DNA of 17,517 bases, from the NCBI GenBank assembly GCA_016870135.1, contig VGCF01000015.1, positions 1-17,517 on the forward strand. The letters are read 5' to 3'. The notes beneath the pieces were generated by a model, which searched no databases, was not told the DNA's origin, and saw only the letters and a list, made by a program, of their open reading frames with translations. The position numbers and the translations under genes were made by a program. Positions within the stretch are counted from its first letter, which is position 1, and each line of letters opens with the position of its first letter. This DNA is from Alphaproteobacteria bacterium (lineage in GTDB: Bacteria > Pseudomonadota > Alphaproteobacteria > Holosporales > Holosporaceae). Shown in pieces: positions 6,213 to 13,469 of the stretch.

Positions 6213-7325
6213 TTACTCCTTTTTGCGGGAAAATGTTGTGGGAATCAGGGCATACACTCTTGATTGGTCAAACGTTTTCGACCCCTTGTTGTCACCCCCA
6301 TGCTTACCCCCGCTGTCAGGCCATTGCCTCACTGTACCGGGGTTTTCTGCTGTAATATCTATGGTATGGGATGAAAAGTCCAGTTTTGCCTTGTGACAAC
6401 GAAGGTATTGGTCTTTGTGACGAATACGAACATTGCCCTGCATTTTTGCTGTTTCAGAAACGGCATCCCACAGGGCAGATTGGCCAAGGGCCACAATGGG
6501 TTTTGATGTGTCCCAAAAACGCACCCGGACATCACTGCGCGCCCAAATCAGTTGTAATGGCCTGTTTTCTCTATCCACGGAATCCTGGAAAGGATTCAAC
6601 CCCTTAGAAAGGACTGTTTTATCCAGAAGCCTATTGCCCGCAGGCGGTTTTTCGGGTCCAAACAAGGCGCACAAACGATCTGACTCTATTCCTTTATCTT
6701 GACTGATTAACCTGACTGTTCCGTCCGCATTCATCACGCCTGTGGATTGGGTGTACGACAATAATGTGGCGCAGGTCAACACCCAAGGGTGTCTGGGTTT
6801 GCTATCTTGTGGCGTGTTTTGGCGTAATACAATGCCTGGGCCCCATGCATCCATGCGTTCTGTTTTGAAATCATACTGTGCCCGTGGGGCGGATAAGGAC
6901 AAAGAGGGGTGATGAATGCGGACGTTTCCTGTGGCTGTTACACGGCGCACTGGCCCGGACAGGAAGGGTTGAAACAAAGGAGTGCCGAATTTTTCATTGT
7001 TTTCTGTCCCGTTTTTCCGTCCAGATGGTGCAACGGCCGTTTCTTTGGGTTCAAATTCCAGCTCTATACGATGGGCCTGGATCACGAGTGCTCCTTTTTT
7101 AAGAATCACTTGACCTGTGGCAATCCATATTTTGCCTGGTTCAGGACAGACCACACTATTTTGCGCCTCTAGGGTCAGCTGATCTGTTGGGGATAGGTTG
7201 TACGCCGCACTTATAACCCCAAACATGCACCACAACCCCATCACAGACCATAAGATCTTTGGTATTGTGTGGCGCCAGAACCCACACTGCACTCTGTGAA
7301 GGGGTGAGCAACGTGGCGTAATCAT
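6213..7325 (-). CDS. lptA: LptA/OstA-type LPS transport protein, long form
   Basis: Periplasmic bridge protein of the Lpt pathway, which passes LPS from the inner to the outer membrane. The start at 7325 is chosen because its ATG overlaps the mraY TGA in ATGA, giving 370 residues; GTG or TTG starts further up would lie inside mraY. A hydrophobic signal or anchor (ILWSVMGLWCMFGVISA) spans about residues 25-41. The first OstA-like beta segment follows (LTLEAQNSVVCPEPGK, then ATGQVILKKGALVIQAHRIEL) and a second lies near the end (MQGNVRIRHKDQYLRCHKAKLDF). Between them is TATGNVRIHHPSLSLSAPRAQYD. E. coli LptA has about 185 residues, so this is roughly double. The lptA call rests on the OstA pattern and on lptB following; a fused LptC-LptA-like protein is possible. 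Confidence 0.8.
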   Translation of the reverse strand: MITPRCSPLHRVQCGFWRHTIPKILWSVMGLWCMFGVISAAYNLSPTDQLTLEAQNSVVCPEPGKIWIATGQVILKKGALVIQAHRIELEFEPKETAVAPSGRKNGTENNEKFGTPLFQPFLSGPVRRVTATGNVRIHHPSLSLSAPRAQYDFKTERMDAWGPGIVLRQNTPQDSKPRHPWVLTCATLLSYTQSTGVMNADGTVRLISQDKGIESDRLCALFGPEKPPAGNRLLDKTVLSKGLNPFQDSVDRENRPLQLIWARSDVRVRFWDTSKPIVALGQSALWDAVSETAKMQGNVRIRHKDQYLRCHKAKLDFSSHTIDITAENPGTVRQWPDSGGKHGGDNKGSKTFDQSRVYALIPTTFSRKKE

Positions 7326-8398
7326 CGAATTTTCAGGCACGACAGGGCAATAATACCTAATAAAATAGAAATAATCCAAAATCGAAATACAATCGTGGAT
7401 TCTGACCAGCCCTTTTTTTCAAAATGATGGTGGATGGGGGCCATTAAAAACATGCGACGTCCTGTTCGTTTAAAGACGAAAACCTGAATAATCACAGATA
7501 ATGTTTCGATGACAAAAATGCCGCCCACAACGGTCAGTAAAAACTCTTGTTTAATCATCAGGGCCAAAATGCCTAAAAAACCACCCAAAGCCAATGACCC
7601 CATATCGCCCATCATAATCATGGCTGGTGGACAATTGTACCACAAAAAACCTAATCCACCGCCAATTAAACTGGCGCACAATACACACAATTCTCCGGCA
7701 TGGGATACAAAAGGTGTATGCAAATAATGAGCAAAATCATGGTGCCCTGCCACATAGGCCATAATGGCAAATACGAAAAACGCCATCATCACAGGCCCAA
7801 TGACAAGACCGTCCAGGCCATCGGTTAAATTAACGGCATTAGAAGTACCGATGATGATGCCAGTTCCCCATAGGGCAAATAAAACAGGGCCAAGGGTTAA
7901 AACGGCCTTTTTAAAAAAGGGAAAATACAGGGTGCATTCACAATCCGTCAGCATGATGATCATGATCATGGCACTGGATGCCACGCACAGTTGACCCACC
8001 AGTTTTCTGCGCTCTGACAGTCCTTTTGGGTTGGATCGGGTGATTTTTAACAAGTCATCCCATGCACCCAAGGCACCACACCCCATAAACACCCATGTGG
8101 CAATCCAAACGTATGTATTCTTAAAATCAACCCATAACAACAGAGTGCTGGTATAGGCCAAAACGATCAATGCTCCGCCCATGGTGGGAGTGCCTTTTTT
8201 GGTGATCAGGTGAGTCGGAGGACCATCTGTGCGTAATGGCTGCACGCCTTTGGTTTTGATCCACTGGATAAAATAGGGCGCGATGCACCATACCAAGAAA
8301 AAGGATGTGAACAAGGCCCCTAGGCAACGCAACGTGGTGTATCGGAATAGATTAAAAAACGTATGATTGGCGAAGAGTTCACTTAGATAATACAGCAT
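7322..8398 (-). CDS. mraY: Phospho-N-acetylmuramoyl-pentapeptide-transferase MraY
   Basis: Inner-membrane enzyme that transfers phospho-MurNAc-pentapeptide from the UDP precursor to undecaprenyl phosphate, making lipid I. From ATG 8398 it is 358 residues (E. coli has 360), polytopic, and has the key residues: Asp114-Asp115 (GAWDDLLK), Asn190 and Asp193 (SNAVNLTDGLDGL), Asp265 (GDMGSLALGGFLG) and the HHH motif at 323-325 (APIHHHFEKKGW). A TTG at 8410 would add four residues; ATG 8398 is preferred because the family begins MLYxL. No strong Shine-Dalgarno site is visible. mraY usually sits in the dcw cell-wall cluster between murF and murD; here it heads an operon with lptA and lptB, overlapping lptA by 4 bp. 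Confidence 0.97.
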   Translation of the reverse strand: MLYYLSELFANHTFFNLFRYTTLRCLGALFTSFFLVWCIAPYFIQWIKTKGVQPLRTDGPPTHLITKKGTPTMGGALIVLAYTSTLLLWVDFKNTYVWIATWVFMGCGALGAWDDLLKITRSNPKGLSERRKLVGQLCVASSAMIMIIMLTDCECTLYFPFFKKAVLTLGPVLFALWGTGIIIGTSNAVNLTDGLDGLVIGPVMMAFFVFAIMAYVAGHHDFAHYLHTPFVSHAGELCVLCASLIGGGLGFLWYNCPPAMIMMGDMGSLALGGFLGILALMIKQEFLLTVVGGIFVIETLSVIIQVFVFKRTGRRMFLMAPIHHHFEKKGWSESTIVFRFWIISILLGIIALSCLKIR

Positions 8399-8526
8399 GG
8401 AAAAAAGCAAAAAAACACCCTAAAATTGTACGCTGTTCTGAAATCCCTATGCAAGGACACCATCCACGCACAAAGAAAAAGGTCAACCCTGATTTGCTTT
8501 CTTTTTATAAAAAAAGTTTACAGTGT

Positions 8527-8535
8527 TGTTATAAT
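8527..8535 (+). promoter_or_regulatory. Extended -10 promoter for the gene at 8556
   Basis: TGTTATAAT (TG-n-TATAAT) is a perfect extended -10 element 20 bp before the ATG at 8556. The TTTACA at 8517-8522 is too close to serve as its -35. The expected transcript would start near 8542, leaving a leader of about 14 bases and no visible Shine-Dalgarno site. Confidence 0.6.
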
Positions 8536-8555
8536 ATATTTTAGATTTTATCAAA

Positions 8556-9278
8556 ATGGAGTTTTTTAAATTATCTCAAAAGATGGCGTGCGGTTTGATG
8601 GTTGTGCTTGCATTACCAGTCGTGGGTATGTCTGACTCAAGCAGTGAGAACGGTTATGTTAGTAAGGGTAAGGGCGAGCATTTGCCACTCGCGGGGCATA
8701 TGCCAGCCGCGAGTACACCTGAATCAAGCAGTCAGAACGAGAATAGCAGTCAGAACGAGAATAGCAGTCAGAACGAGAATAGCAGTCAGAGCGAGAGCGA
8801 TGAGGTTTCTCTGTTTGAGGAAAGCCATCCCCTATATGCTGAATTATGTCGCTGTATGGGTTCGTCTTTGGACGCTGCAACAAAAGTATTAAAGAGTCCA
8901 GGACAAGGATATATTTTAATAAGCAAATTAGAAGATTTAATTTTATCGTTTTATGACAATAATAAAGAGGATAAAGTTTTTAGTAAGATTTATGAATACG
9001 CGGATCTTTTTGTAAAATACATGAAGAGCAATGTCGATGTAAACAAACTTCACACTGACTACGACCAGCGGGATCTGTTTTTTAAAAATTTTGCTTTGTT
9101 TTGTCAAGCCCTTATAAAGGTCGCACAAGATGACTCGGTTACAGGATTTAGGCGTAATATTAATAACCTTTTAAAACGTTGTACAGCCATAGAAACAAAA
9201 ATCAATAATATTTATTTGAGAGACAATATCACTTTGGTTAAACGCAGGCGATCAAAATTATCTGACGCAATAAAATAA
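8556..9278 (+). CDS. Secreted repeat-bearing protein, function unknown
   Basis: A 240-residue protein I do not recognise. Residues 1-25 look like a signal peptide: a charged start with two Lys, then a hydrophobic core (GLMVVLALPVVG). A low-complexity Ser/Asn/Gln/Glu linker follows (residues 28-82) with three perfect SSQNEN repeats and one SSQSES. The C-terminal part (about 85-240) is Lys/Asp/Leu-rich and probably helical, including YILISKLEDLILSFYDNN and YADLFVKYMKS, and ends in a basic KRRRSKLSDAIK tail. It stands alone, divergent from mraY and convergent with prfA, with its own extended -10 promoter. ATG 8583 (Met10) is an alternative start. The layout (signal, flexible linker, helical domain) suits an exported or surface protein of a host-associated bacterium, but this is inference only. 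Confidence 0.75.
   Translation: MEFFKLSQKMACGLMVVLALPVVGMSDSSSENGYVSKGKGEHLPLAGHMPAASTPESSSQNENSSQNENSSQNENSSQSESDEVSLFEESHPLYAELCRCMGSSLDAATKVLKSPGQGYILISKLEDLILSFYDNNKEDKVFSKIYEYADLFVKYMKSNVDVNKLHTDYDQRDLFFKNFALFCQALIKVAQDDSVTGFRRNINNLLKRCTAIETKINNIYLRDNITLVKRRRSKLSDAIK
8727..8798 (+). repeat. Four 18-bp tandem repeats encoding SSQNEN
   Basis: Units begin at 8727, 8745, 8763 and 8781. The first three are identical (agcagtcagaacgagaat) and the fourth is degenerate (AGC/AGC in place of AAC/AAT). The repeats are in frame with the protein at 8556 and expand or shrink by six residues per unit. Confidence 0.95.
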
Positions 9279-9405
9279 AATAAAAGACAAAAAACAGATT
9301 GACTTAGTAGGCCCTGATTTATCGGGGGATTAATCCAGCCCTCCCCATTTCGATCTTCGTTCATACAGGTGTTTGGGGATTTCAGTCAGGTGGCTGGGAT
9401 GAATC

Positions 9406-9457
9406 TGATCCAGCAGGAGTTAAACGATGTTCCCACGGGGAACCCATGCTGGATCAG
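9406..9457. other. Nested perfect hairpin over the prfA stop codon
   Basis: CTGATCCAGCA (9406-9416) is perfectly complementary to TGCTGGATCAG (9447-9457), an 11-bp outer stem. Inside it GTTCCC (9429-9434) pairs with GGGAAC (9438-9443) across the loop ACG. The outer stem covers the prfA stop codon at 9454-9456. No T-run flanks it on either strand, so it is not a standard terminator. It may protect the mRNA ends of prfA and of the gene at 8556, which converge here, or be an intergenic repeat. The remaining bases 9279-9405 show no gene; GGATTAATCC near 9327 is a short palindrome. Confidence 0.6.
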
Positions 9458-10545
9458 CGCTGTTCAGACGATGGAATCAAAATATCCTCTTGGGCCAATT
9501 GTTGGGCACGATCATCGGCCAACAGGGCTTGGATCACCTCTTCTAACCCTGATCCACCTTCTATGATCTGGGATAACTTGTACAGCGTTAATTTGATGCG
9601 GTGATCGGTTAAACGTCCTTGGGGGAAATTATAGGTCCGAATGCGTTCTGATCGTTCGCCTCTGCCCACTTGACTGTGTCTGGAATCCGCGCGTTCTTGA
9701 TCTTGTTCGCTGCGCATTTTGTCGTACAGACGAGAACGCAATATTTTTAATGCTTTGGCTTTGTTTTTATGTTGGGATTTTTCATCCTGCTGTTGCACCA
9801 CCAATCCTGTGGGAATATGAGTAATGCGTACGGCACTGTCGGTGGTATTTACCGATTGTCCGCCTGGACCACTGGATCGAAACACATCAATGCGCAAATC
9901 TTTTTCCGCGATTTGAATATCAATGTCTTCGACTTCTGGCAACACGGCCACCGTGGCGGTGGAGGTATGCAATCGACCGCTGGCCTCTGTTTCTGGAACG
10001 CGCTGAACCCGATGAACGCCGGCCTCGAACTTTAAATGGGCAAACACGTCGCGACCAGAAATGGACATGGCCACCTCGCGGATTCCGCCTTGGTCGCTCT
10101 CGCTGGTTGATAAAATCTCGCACGTCCATCCCTTGTGTTCTGCATAGCGCCGATACATGCGTAACAATGTTCCCACAAATAACGCCGCCTCTTCGCCCCC
10201 AGTGCCCGCACGAATTTCCATGATGGCATTGCGATCATCATCTTGATCTTTGGGCAGCAACAGACACCGTATGGTCCATTCTTGATCGCTGATGCGCTGG
10301 GTTAAAATAGACATTTCTTCCAAAGCCATGGCCTTAAAATCTGGATCATTTAACAAATGTCCCAGATTGGACAGCTCTGTATCCAATGCGTGTAATGATT
10401 GAATTTCTTGAACAAAGGGTGTTAATTGGGTGTATTCTCGTAATATATCTGCAAAATCAGGTCGACTGGGGGCGTCAGGCAATGAGGCTTGGGCTTCCAA
10501 ATCGTAATACCGTTGTAAAATCATAGGTAATTTTTTGCGAAACAC
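9454..10545 (-). CDS. prfA: Peptide chain release factor 1
   Basis: Reads UAA and UAG in the ribosomal A site and releases the finished protein. The catalytic GGQ is at 228-230 (RSSGPGGQSVNTTDSAVRITH). The codon-reading tripeptide is Pro-Glu-Thr at 184-186 (QRVPETEASGR), the RF1 form and not the SPF of RF2. The conserved blocks EIRAGTGGEEAALF (110-123) and RTYNFPQGRLTDHRI are intact. Length is 363, near the 360 of E. coli. The start is GTG 10545; ATG 10524 is inside the aligned first helix and less likely. The usual neighbour prmC is not here. RF1 being intact argues that UAA and UAG are ordinary stops in this organism. Confidence 0.97.
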   Translation of the reverse strand: MFRKKLPMILQRYYDLEAQASLPDAPSRPDFADILREYTQLTPFVQEIQSLHALDTELSNLGHLLNDPDFKAMALEEMSILTQRISDQEWTIRCLLLPKDQDDDRNAIMEIRAGTGGEEAALFVGTLLRMYRRYAEHKGWTCEILSTSESDQGGIREVAMSISGRDVFAHLKFEAGVHRVQRVPETEASGRLHTSTATVAVLPEVEDIDIQIAEKDLRIDVFRSSGPGGQSVNTTDSAVRITHIPTGLVVQQQDEKSQHKNKAKALKILRSRLYDKMRSEQDQERADSRHSQVGRGERSERIRTYNFPQGRLTDHRIKLTLYKLSQIIEGGSGLEEVIQALLADDRAQQLAQEDILIPSSEQR

Positions 10546-10668
10546 AGTCAGGCCTTAAAAAGGTATATCTGTATGATACGTTCAAGGAGCGCTGTCTGGC
10601 AACCGTATCAGTATAAAAAAATGAAAAACCACAAGAGCTTTGCGTTTGTTTGATTTATCTTAATTGTT

Positions 10669-10677
10669 TGTTATAAA
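10669..10677 (+). promoter_or_regulatory. Possible extended -10 promoter for the terminase gene
   Basis: TGTTATAAA (TG-n-TATAAA) resembles the element in front of the gene at 8556 and lies about 30 bp before the terminase start. A TTGTTT at 10646-10651 is 20 bp upstream, too far for a good -35. Only the -10 match supports this. Confidence 0.35.
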
Positions 10678-10707
10678 CTGATAATAAATAGTGATGGTTT
10701 TTTTCAA

Positions 10708-11949
10708 TTGAATTGTTACAAGATTTTACGCAATCGATTAAAACGATATGCATCGGCTAAAACCCAACCGTTTGATTGGGATGCCAATGCCAGAGATGGC
10801 CAAAAAGTTCCCAAAGGAGATTGGCGCATTTGGTTGATTTTAGCAGGCAGAGGGTTTGGAAAAACCCGCACAGGGGCAGAAACCATTCGACAATGGGTGC
10901 GAGAAAAAACCTGTCGACGCATTTGTTTATTAGGGCATCATATGGACGAGGTGCGCAAAGTGATGATCGAGGGAAACAGCGGTCTATTAGCCGTGTCTGC
11001 GCCTGAAGAAAAGGTGGTGTATGAACCGTCTAAACGGCAATTAATTTGGCCCTGTGGTGCCATGGCTGTGGGGTACAGTGCGCACGCACCCCAACGCTTA
11101 AGGGGACCGCAATTTGATGCCGCCTGGATCGATGAATTGGCGAAATTTGAACACGATCAACAGGCTTGGGATCAATTAATGATGGGGTTGCGCTTGGGGT
11201 CCAATCCTAGGGTCATTATTACGACTACACCGCGCCCCACCCCATTGATCAAGCAGTTGCTGGAACGCAACGATGTGGTGGTCACCCGGGGCACCACCTG
11301 GGATAATGCATCAAATTTGCCCAAAACCTATTTAGAAATGTTAAATAATCGCTATACAGGAACAGCCTTTGCGGCCCAAGAATTACAGGGTTTAGTCATG
11401 GAAAATCAGGGAAAAGGACTGTGGAAAAGAGACATGATTGTGCATCAAAACAAACCCAAATCATTGGCGCGCATTGTAGTGGCCATTGATCCCGCTGTCA
11501 GCGAACAGAACAACAGAGCAGAAACCGGAATTATCGTGGCGGGAATGGATCATCAGGGTATGGGCTATGTTTTGGATGACTGCAGTGGGCACTTTTCCGC
11601 GACACAGTGGATTAAAACAGCCGTATCAGCCTATGAACACAGTCGTGCCGATCGCATTATTGCCGAAATTAATAACGGTGGGGATATGGTGCAACATTTG
11701 TTGCATTCGTTGTTTCCCAATGTGCCGTATCAGTCGGTATATGCCACGCGCAGCAAGCGGGCTCGGGCGGAACCGATTGCGGCATTGTACGAACAAAAGC
11801 GCGTTGTCCATTGCGGCTATTTCCATGCCCTAGAGGAACAGATGGTGAACGCTTCTGGCCCCCTATCCGATCGCATGGATGCCCTGGTTTGGGCCCTGTA
11901 CAGTTTGTTCTTTTCCGACCAAGCCACACCGCGTATTATGGTGATTTAG
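10708..11949 (+). CDS. Terminase large subunit, gene-transfer-agent type, orphan
   Basis: DNA-packaging motor of tailed phages and gene transfer agents: an N-terminal ATPase and a C-terminal nuclease. Walker A is AGRGFGKT (46-53) preceded by GDWRIWLIL, the arrangement in alphaproteobacterial GTA terminases. Walker B is DAAWIDE (137-143), the coupling motif TTTP is 172-175, and the nuclease acidic residues are Asp261 (VVAIDPAVS), Glu320 (RIIAEINNGGD) and Asp391 (RMDALVWAL). At 413 residues all motifs are intact. The TTG start is uncertain, since the N-terminus is short and lacks a Shine-Dalgarno site. No portal, capsid, protease or tail gene is near; the flanks are prfA and a permease. It is therefore either a conserved remnant of a GTA cluster or part of one scattered over the chromosome. 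Confidence 0.9.
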   Translation: MNCYKILRNRLKRYASAKTQPFDWDANARDGQKVPKGDWRIWLILAGRGFGKTRTGAETIRQWVREKTCRRICLLGHHMDEVRKVMIEGNSGLLAVSAPEEKVVYEPSKRQLIWPCGAMAVGYSAHAPQRLRGPQFDAAWIDELAKFEHDQQAWDQLMMGLRLGSNPRVIITTTPRPTPLIKQLLERNDVVVTRGTTWDNASNLPKTYLEMLNNRYTGTAFAAQELQGLVMENQGKGLWKRDMIVHQNKPKSLARIVVAIDPAVSEQNNRAETGIIVAGMDHQGMGYVLDDCSGHFSATQWIKTAVSAYEHSRADRIIAEINNGGDMVQHLLHSLFPNVPYQSVYATRSKRARAEPIAALYEQKRVVHCGYFHALEEQMVNASGPLSDRMDALVWALYSLFFSDQATPRIMVI

Positions 11950-12012
11950 GGGGAGGCGGAAAAAGAATGACCTGGAACCAAAAAGGCTAATCCCCATGCA
12001 TTGGGCATCCTT

Positions 12013-13305
12013 CTAAAACACGGACCATCGGAACAAACGTGCCACAATATATCCGCTGAGGGGAACGACTATACCACCTAAAAGCATGGACCAATGGGTC
12101 GAAGTAATGGCCCACAGACAAAAAGCCGTACTGGTTGCGACCGAAATCATCAGCAAGGGTGACCAGGATATGGTTTTTTTTCGAATAAAGTGAATCAACG
12201 CGACAATGACCATCACATAGATCAAAATAAAACAAGTCACAGAAGTATTCACGAATGTGTCAATTTGTTGGGAAAAGGATTGACTGTAATACCTCAACAG
12301 CGAAACAACGGCACACGACAGGGCCAAACACAGCGTTGTGATTTTAACCCCCATAACGGGACTGTTTTTTCCATTCACTTGATTGAAAAAGGATGGCAGT
12401 AATCCAGAATTTGCCGCCGTTAACGCCACCTGACCAGAAGATAATATCCAAGAGTTTAGGGATCCAAAGCACATGATGCAGACCAAAACTTGGATGATTT
12501 TATCATCTCCCCACATGTGTTGAAACAGGGCCCCATAGGCATTGGCATTGGTGGATAACGCCTCTCTGGGAACAATACCAAAAATACTGACCGTATTCAT
12601 CAAATATAGCATCGCCACCAATAGCGTACCCCAGAACAGCGCTCTGGGTATGATTTTTTTTGGATTTTTAACACAATCGGCCACTGTGGTTCCGGATTCT
12701 AGCCCCACAAACCCCCAAAACGTCATTAAACTGGCCGCACCGAGAGCAGAAAAAGCAGGAATTTCAATGGGCTTTGTTAAGGTTTCCATATTAAAATGAC
12801 GCAAACCCAGAAAGGGAATGATCACCAAGGGGAATACTTTTAAAATGGAAAAAATAATTTCACCCAAACCAGATAATTTGGCACCCCGAATGTTCAGGCT
12901 CATCAGGGACCACAACAGGGCCACTTGAAAAATCAATCGACCATACAATCCAAAATCCCCCATGATACTCTCTAGGGCTGTGGTTCCCACTAAAATCAGG
13001 GGTAAAGAACTGATCCAACCCACCACCCAATAGGTCCATCCGGCGTAAAATCCCCACCGTTGACCAAAGGCTTGTTGGATGTACACATGGGGGCCTCCCA
13101 CCATCGGGTGGTGATCGGATAAAGCGGAAAAAATATGACTTAAAGACAGAGCTCCAAACCCACTGATGATCCAGCTGAGTGCCCCCCAAAGGCCATAGGC
13201 GGAAAGGGATCGGGGCAATAAAAACATGGCTGAACCCAGCTGTAAATTCACCACCAAAGCAAAAACGGACCAAAAGCCCATTTCGCGACGTTGTGTAGCA
13301 GACAT
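12013..13305 (-). CDS. APC-family amino acid permease/antiporter, copy A
   Basis: A 430-residue inner-membrane transporter of the amino acid-polyamine-organocation superfamily, with about 12 hydrophobic segments. The TM1 helix break is GSAMFLLP (unwound substrate-binding GSxxF), followed by GGPHVYIQQAFGQRWGFYAGW (TM3 region) and TFWGFVGLESGTTVADCVKNPKK (TM6 region), typical of the AdiC/PotE-like basic amino acid or polyamine antiporters. The start ATG 13305 follows a good site, AAGGGA, and gives the same length as the neighbouring copy; upstream codons would add 25 unrelated residues. It lies downstream of copy B in the same direction, with a 164-bp gap. The substrate cannot be read from the sequence. 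Confidence 0.92.
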   Translation of the reverse strand: MSATQRREMGFWSVFALVVNLQLGSAMFLLPRSLSAYGLWGALSWIISGFGALSLSHIFSALSDHHPMVGGPHVYIQQAFGQRWGFYAGWTYWVVGWISSLPLILVGTTALESIMGDFGLYGRLIFQVALLWSLMSLNIRGAKLSGLGEIIFSILKVFPLVIIPFLGLRHFNMETLTKPIEIPAFSALGAASLMTFWGFVGLESGTTVADCVKNPKKIIPRALFWGTLLVAMLYLMNTVSIFGIVPREALSTNANAYGALFQHMWGDDKIIQVLVCIMCFGSLNSWILSSGQVALTAANSGLLPSFFNQVNGKNSPVMGVKITTLCLALSCAVVSLLRYYSQSFSQQIDTFVNTSVTCFILIYVMVIVALIHFIRKKTISWSPLLMISVATSTAFCLWAITSTHWSMLLGGIVVPLSGYIVARLFRWSVF

Positions 13306-13469
13306 TATTGTATCCCTTTTTAAAACAATCATTCCGATCACATGGCGTTTAGGTGACGGTTTACAGCATTCATAGTGCAAACAGAATACCGTCTTGATCC
13401 TGAAATGTCTATTGGTTCATAACGGCCGCTGGATCATGCCCTCTATACTCCTCTGTAATCCCCGATCAA

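Noticed and set aside
9429..9443. GTTCCC-ACG-GGGAAC resembles the stem of a CRISPR repeat
   Set aside because: There is a single copy, no regularly spaced repeats, and no cas genes in the window.
11950..12012. Possible terminator between the terminase and permease A, which converge
   Set aside because: Only a short palindrome (CCCATGCATTGGG) is present, with no T-run on either side.
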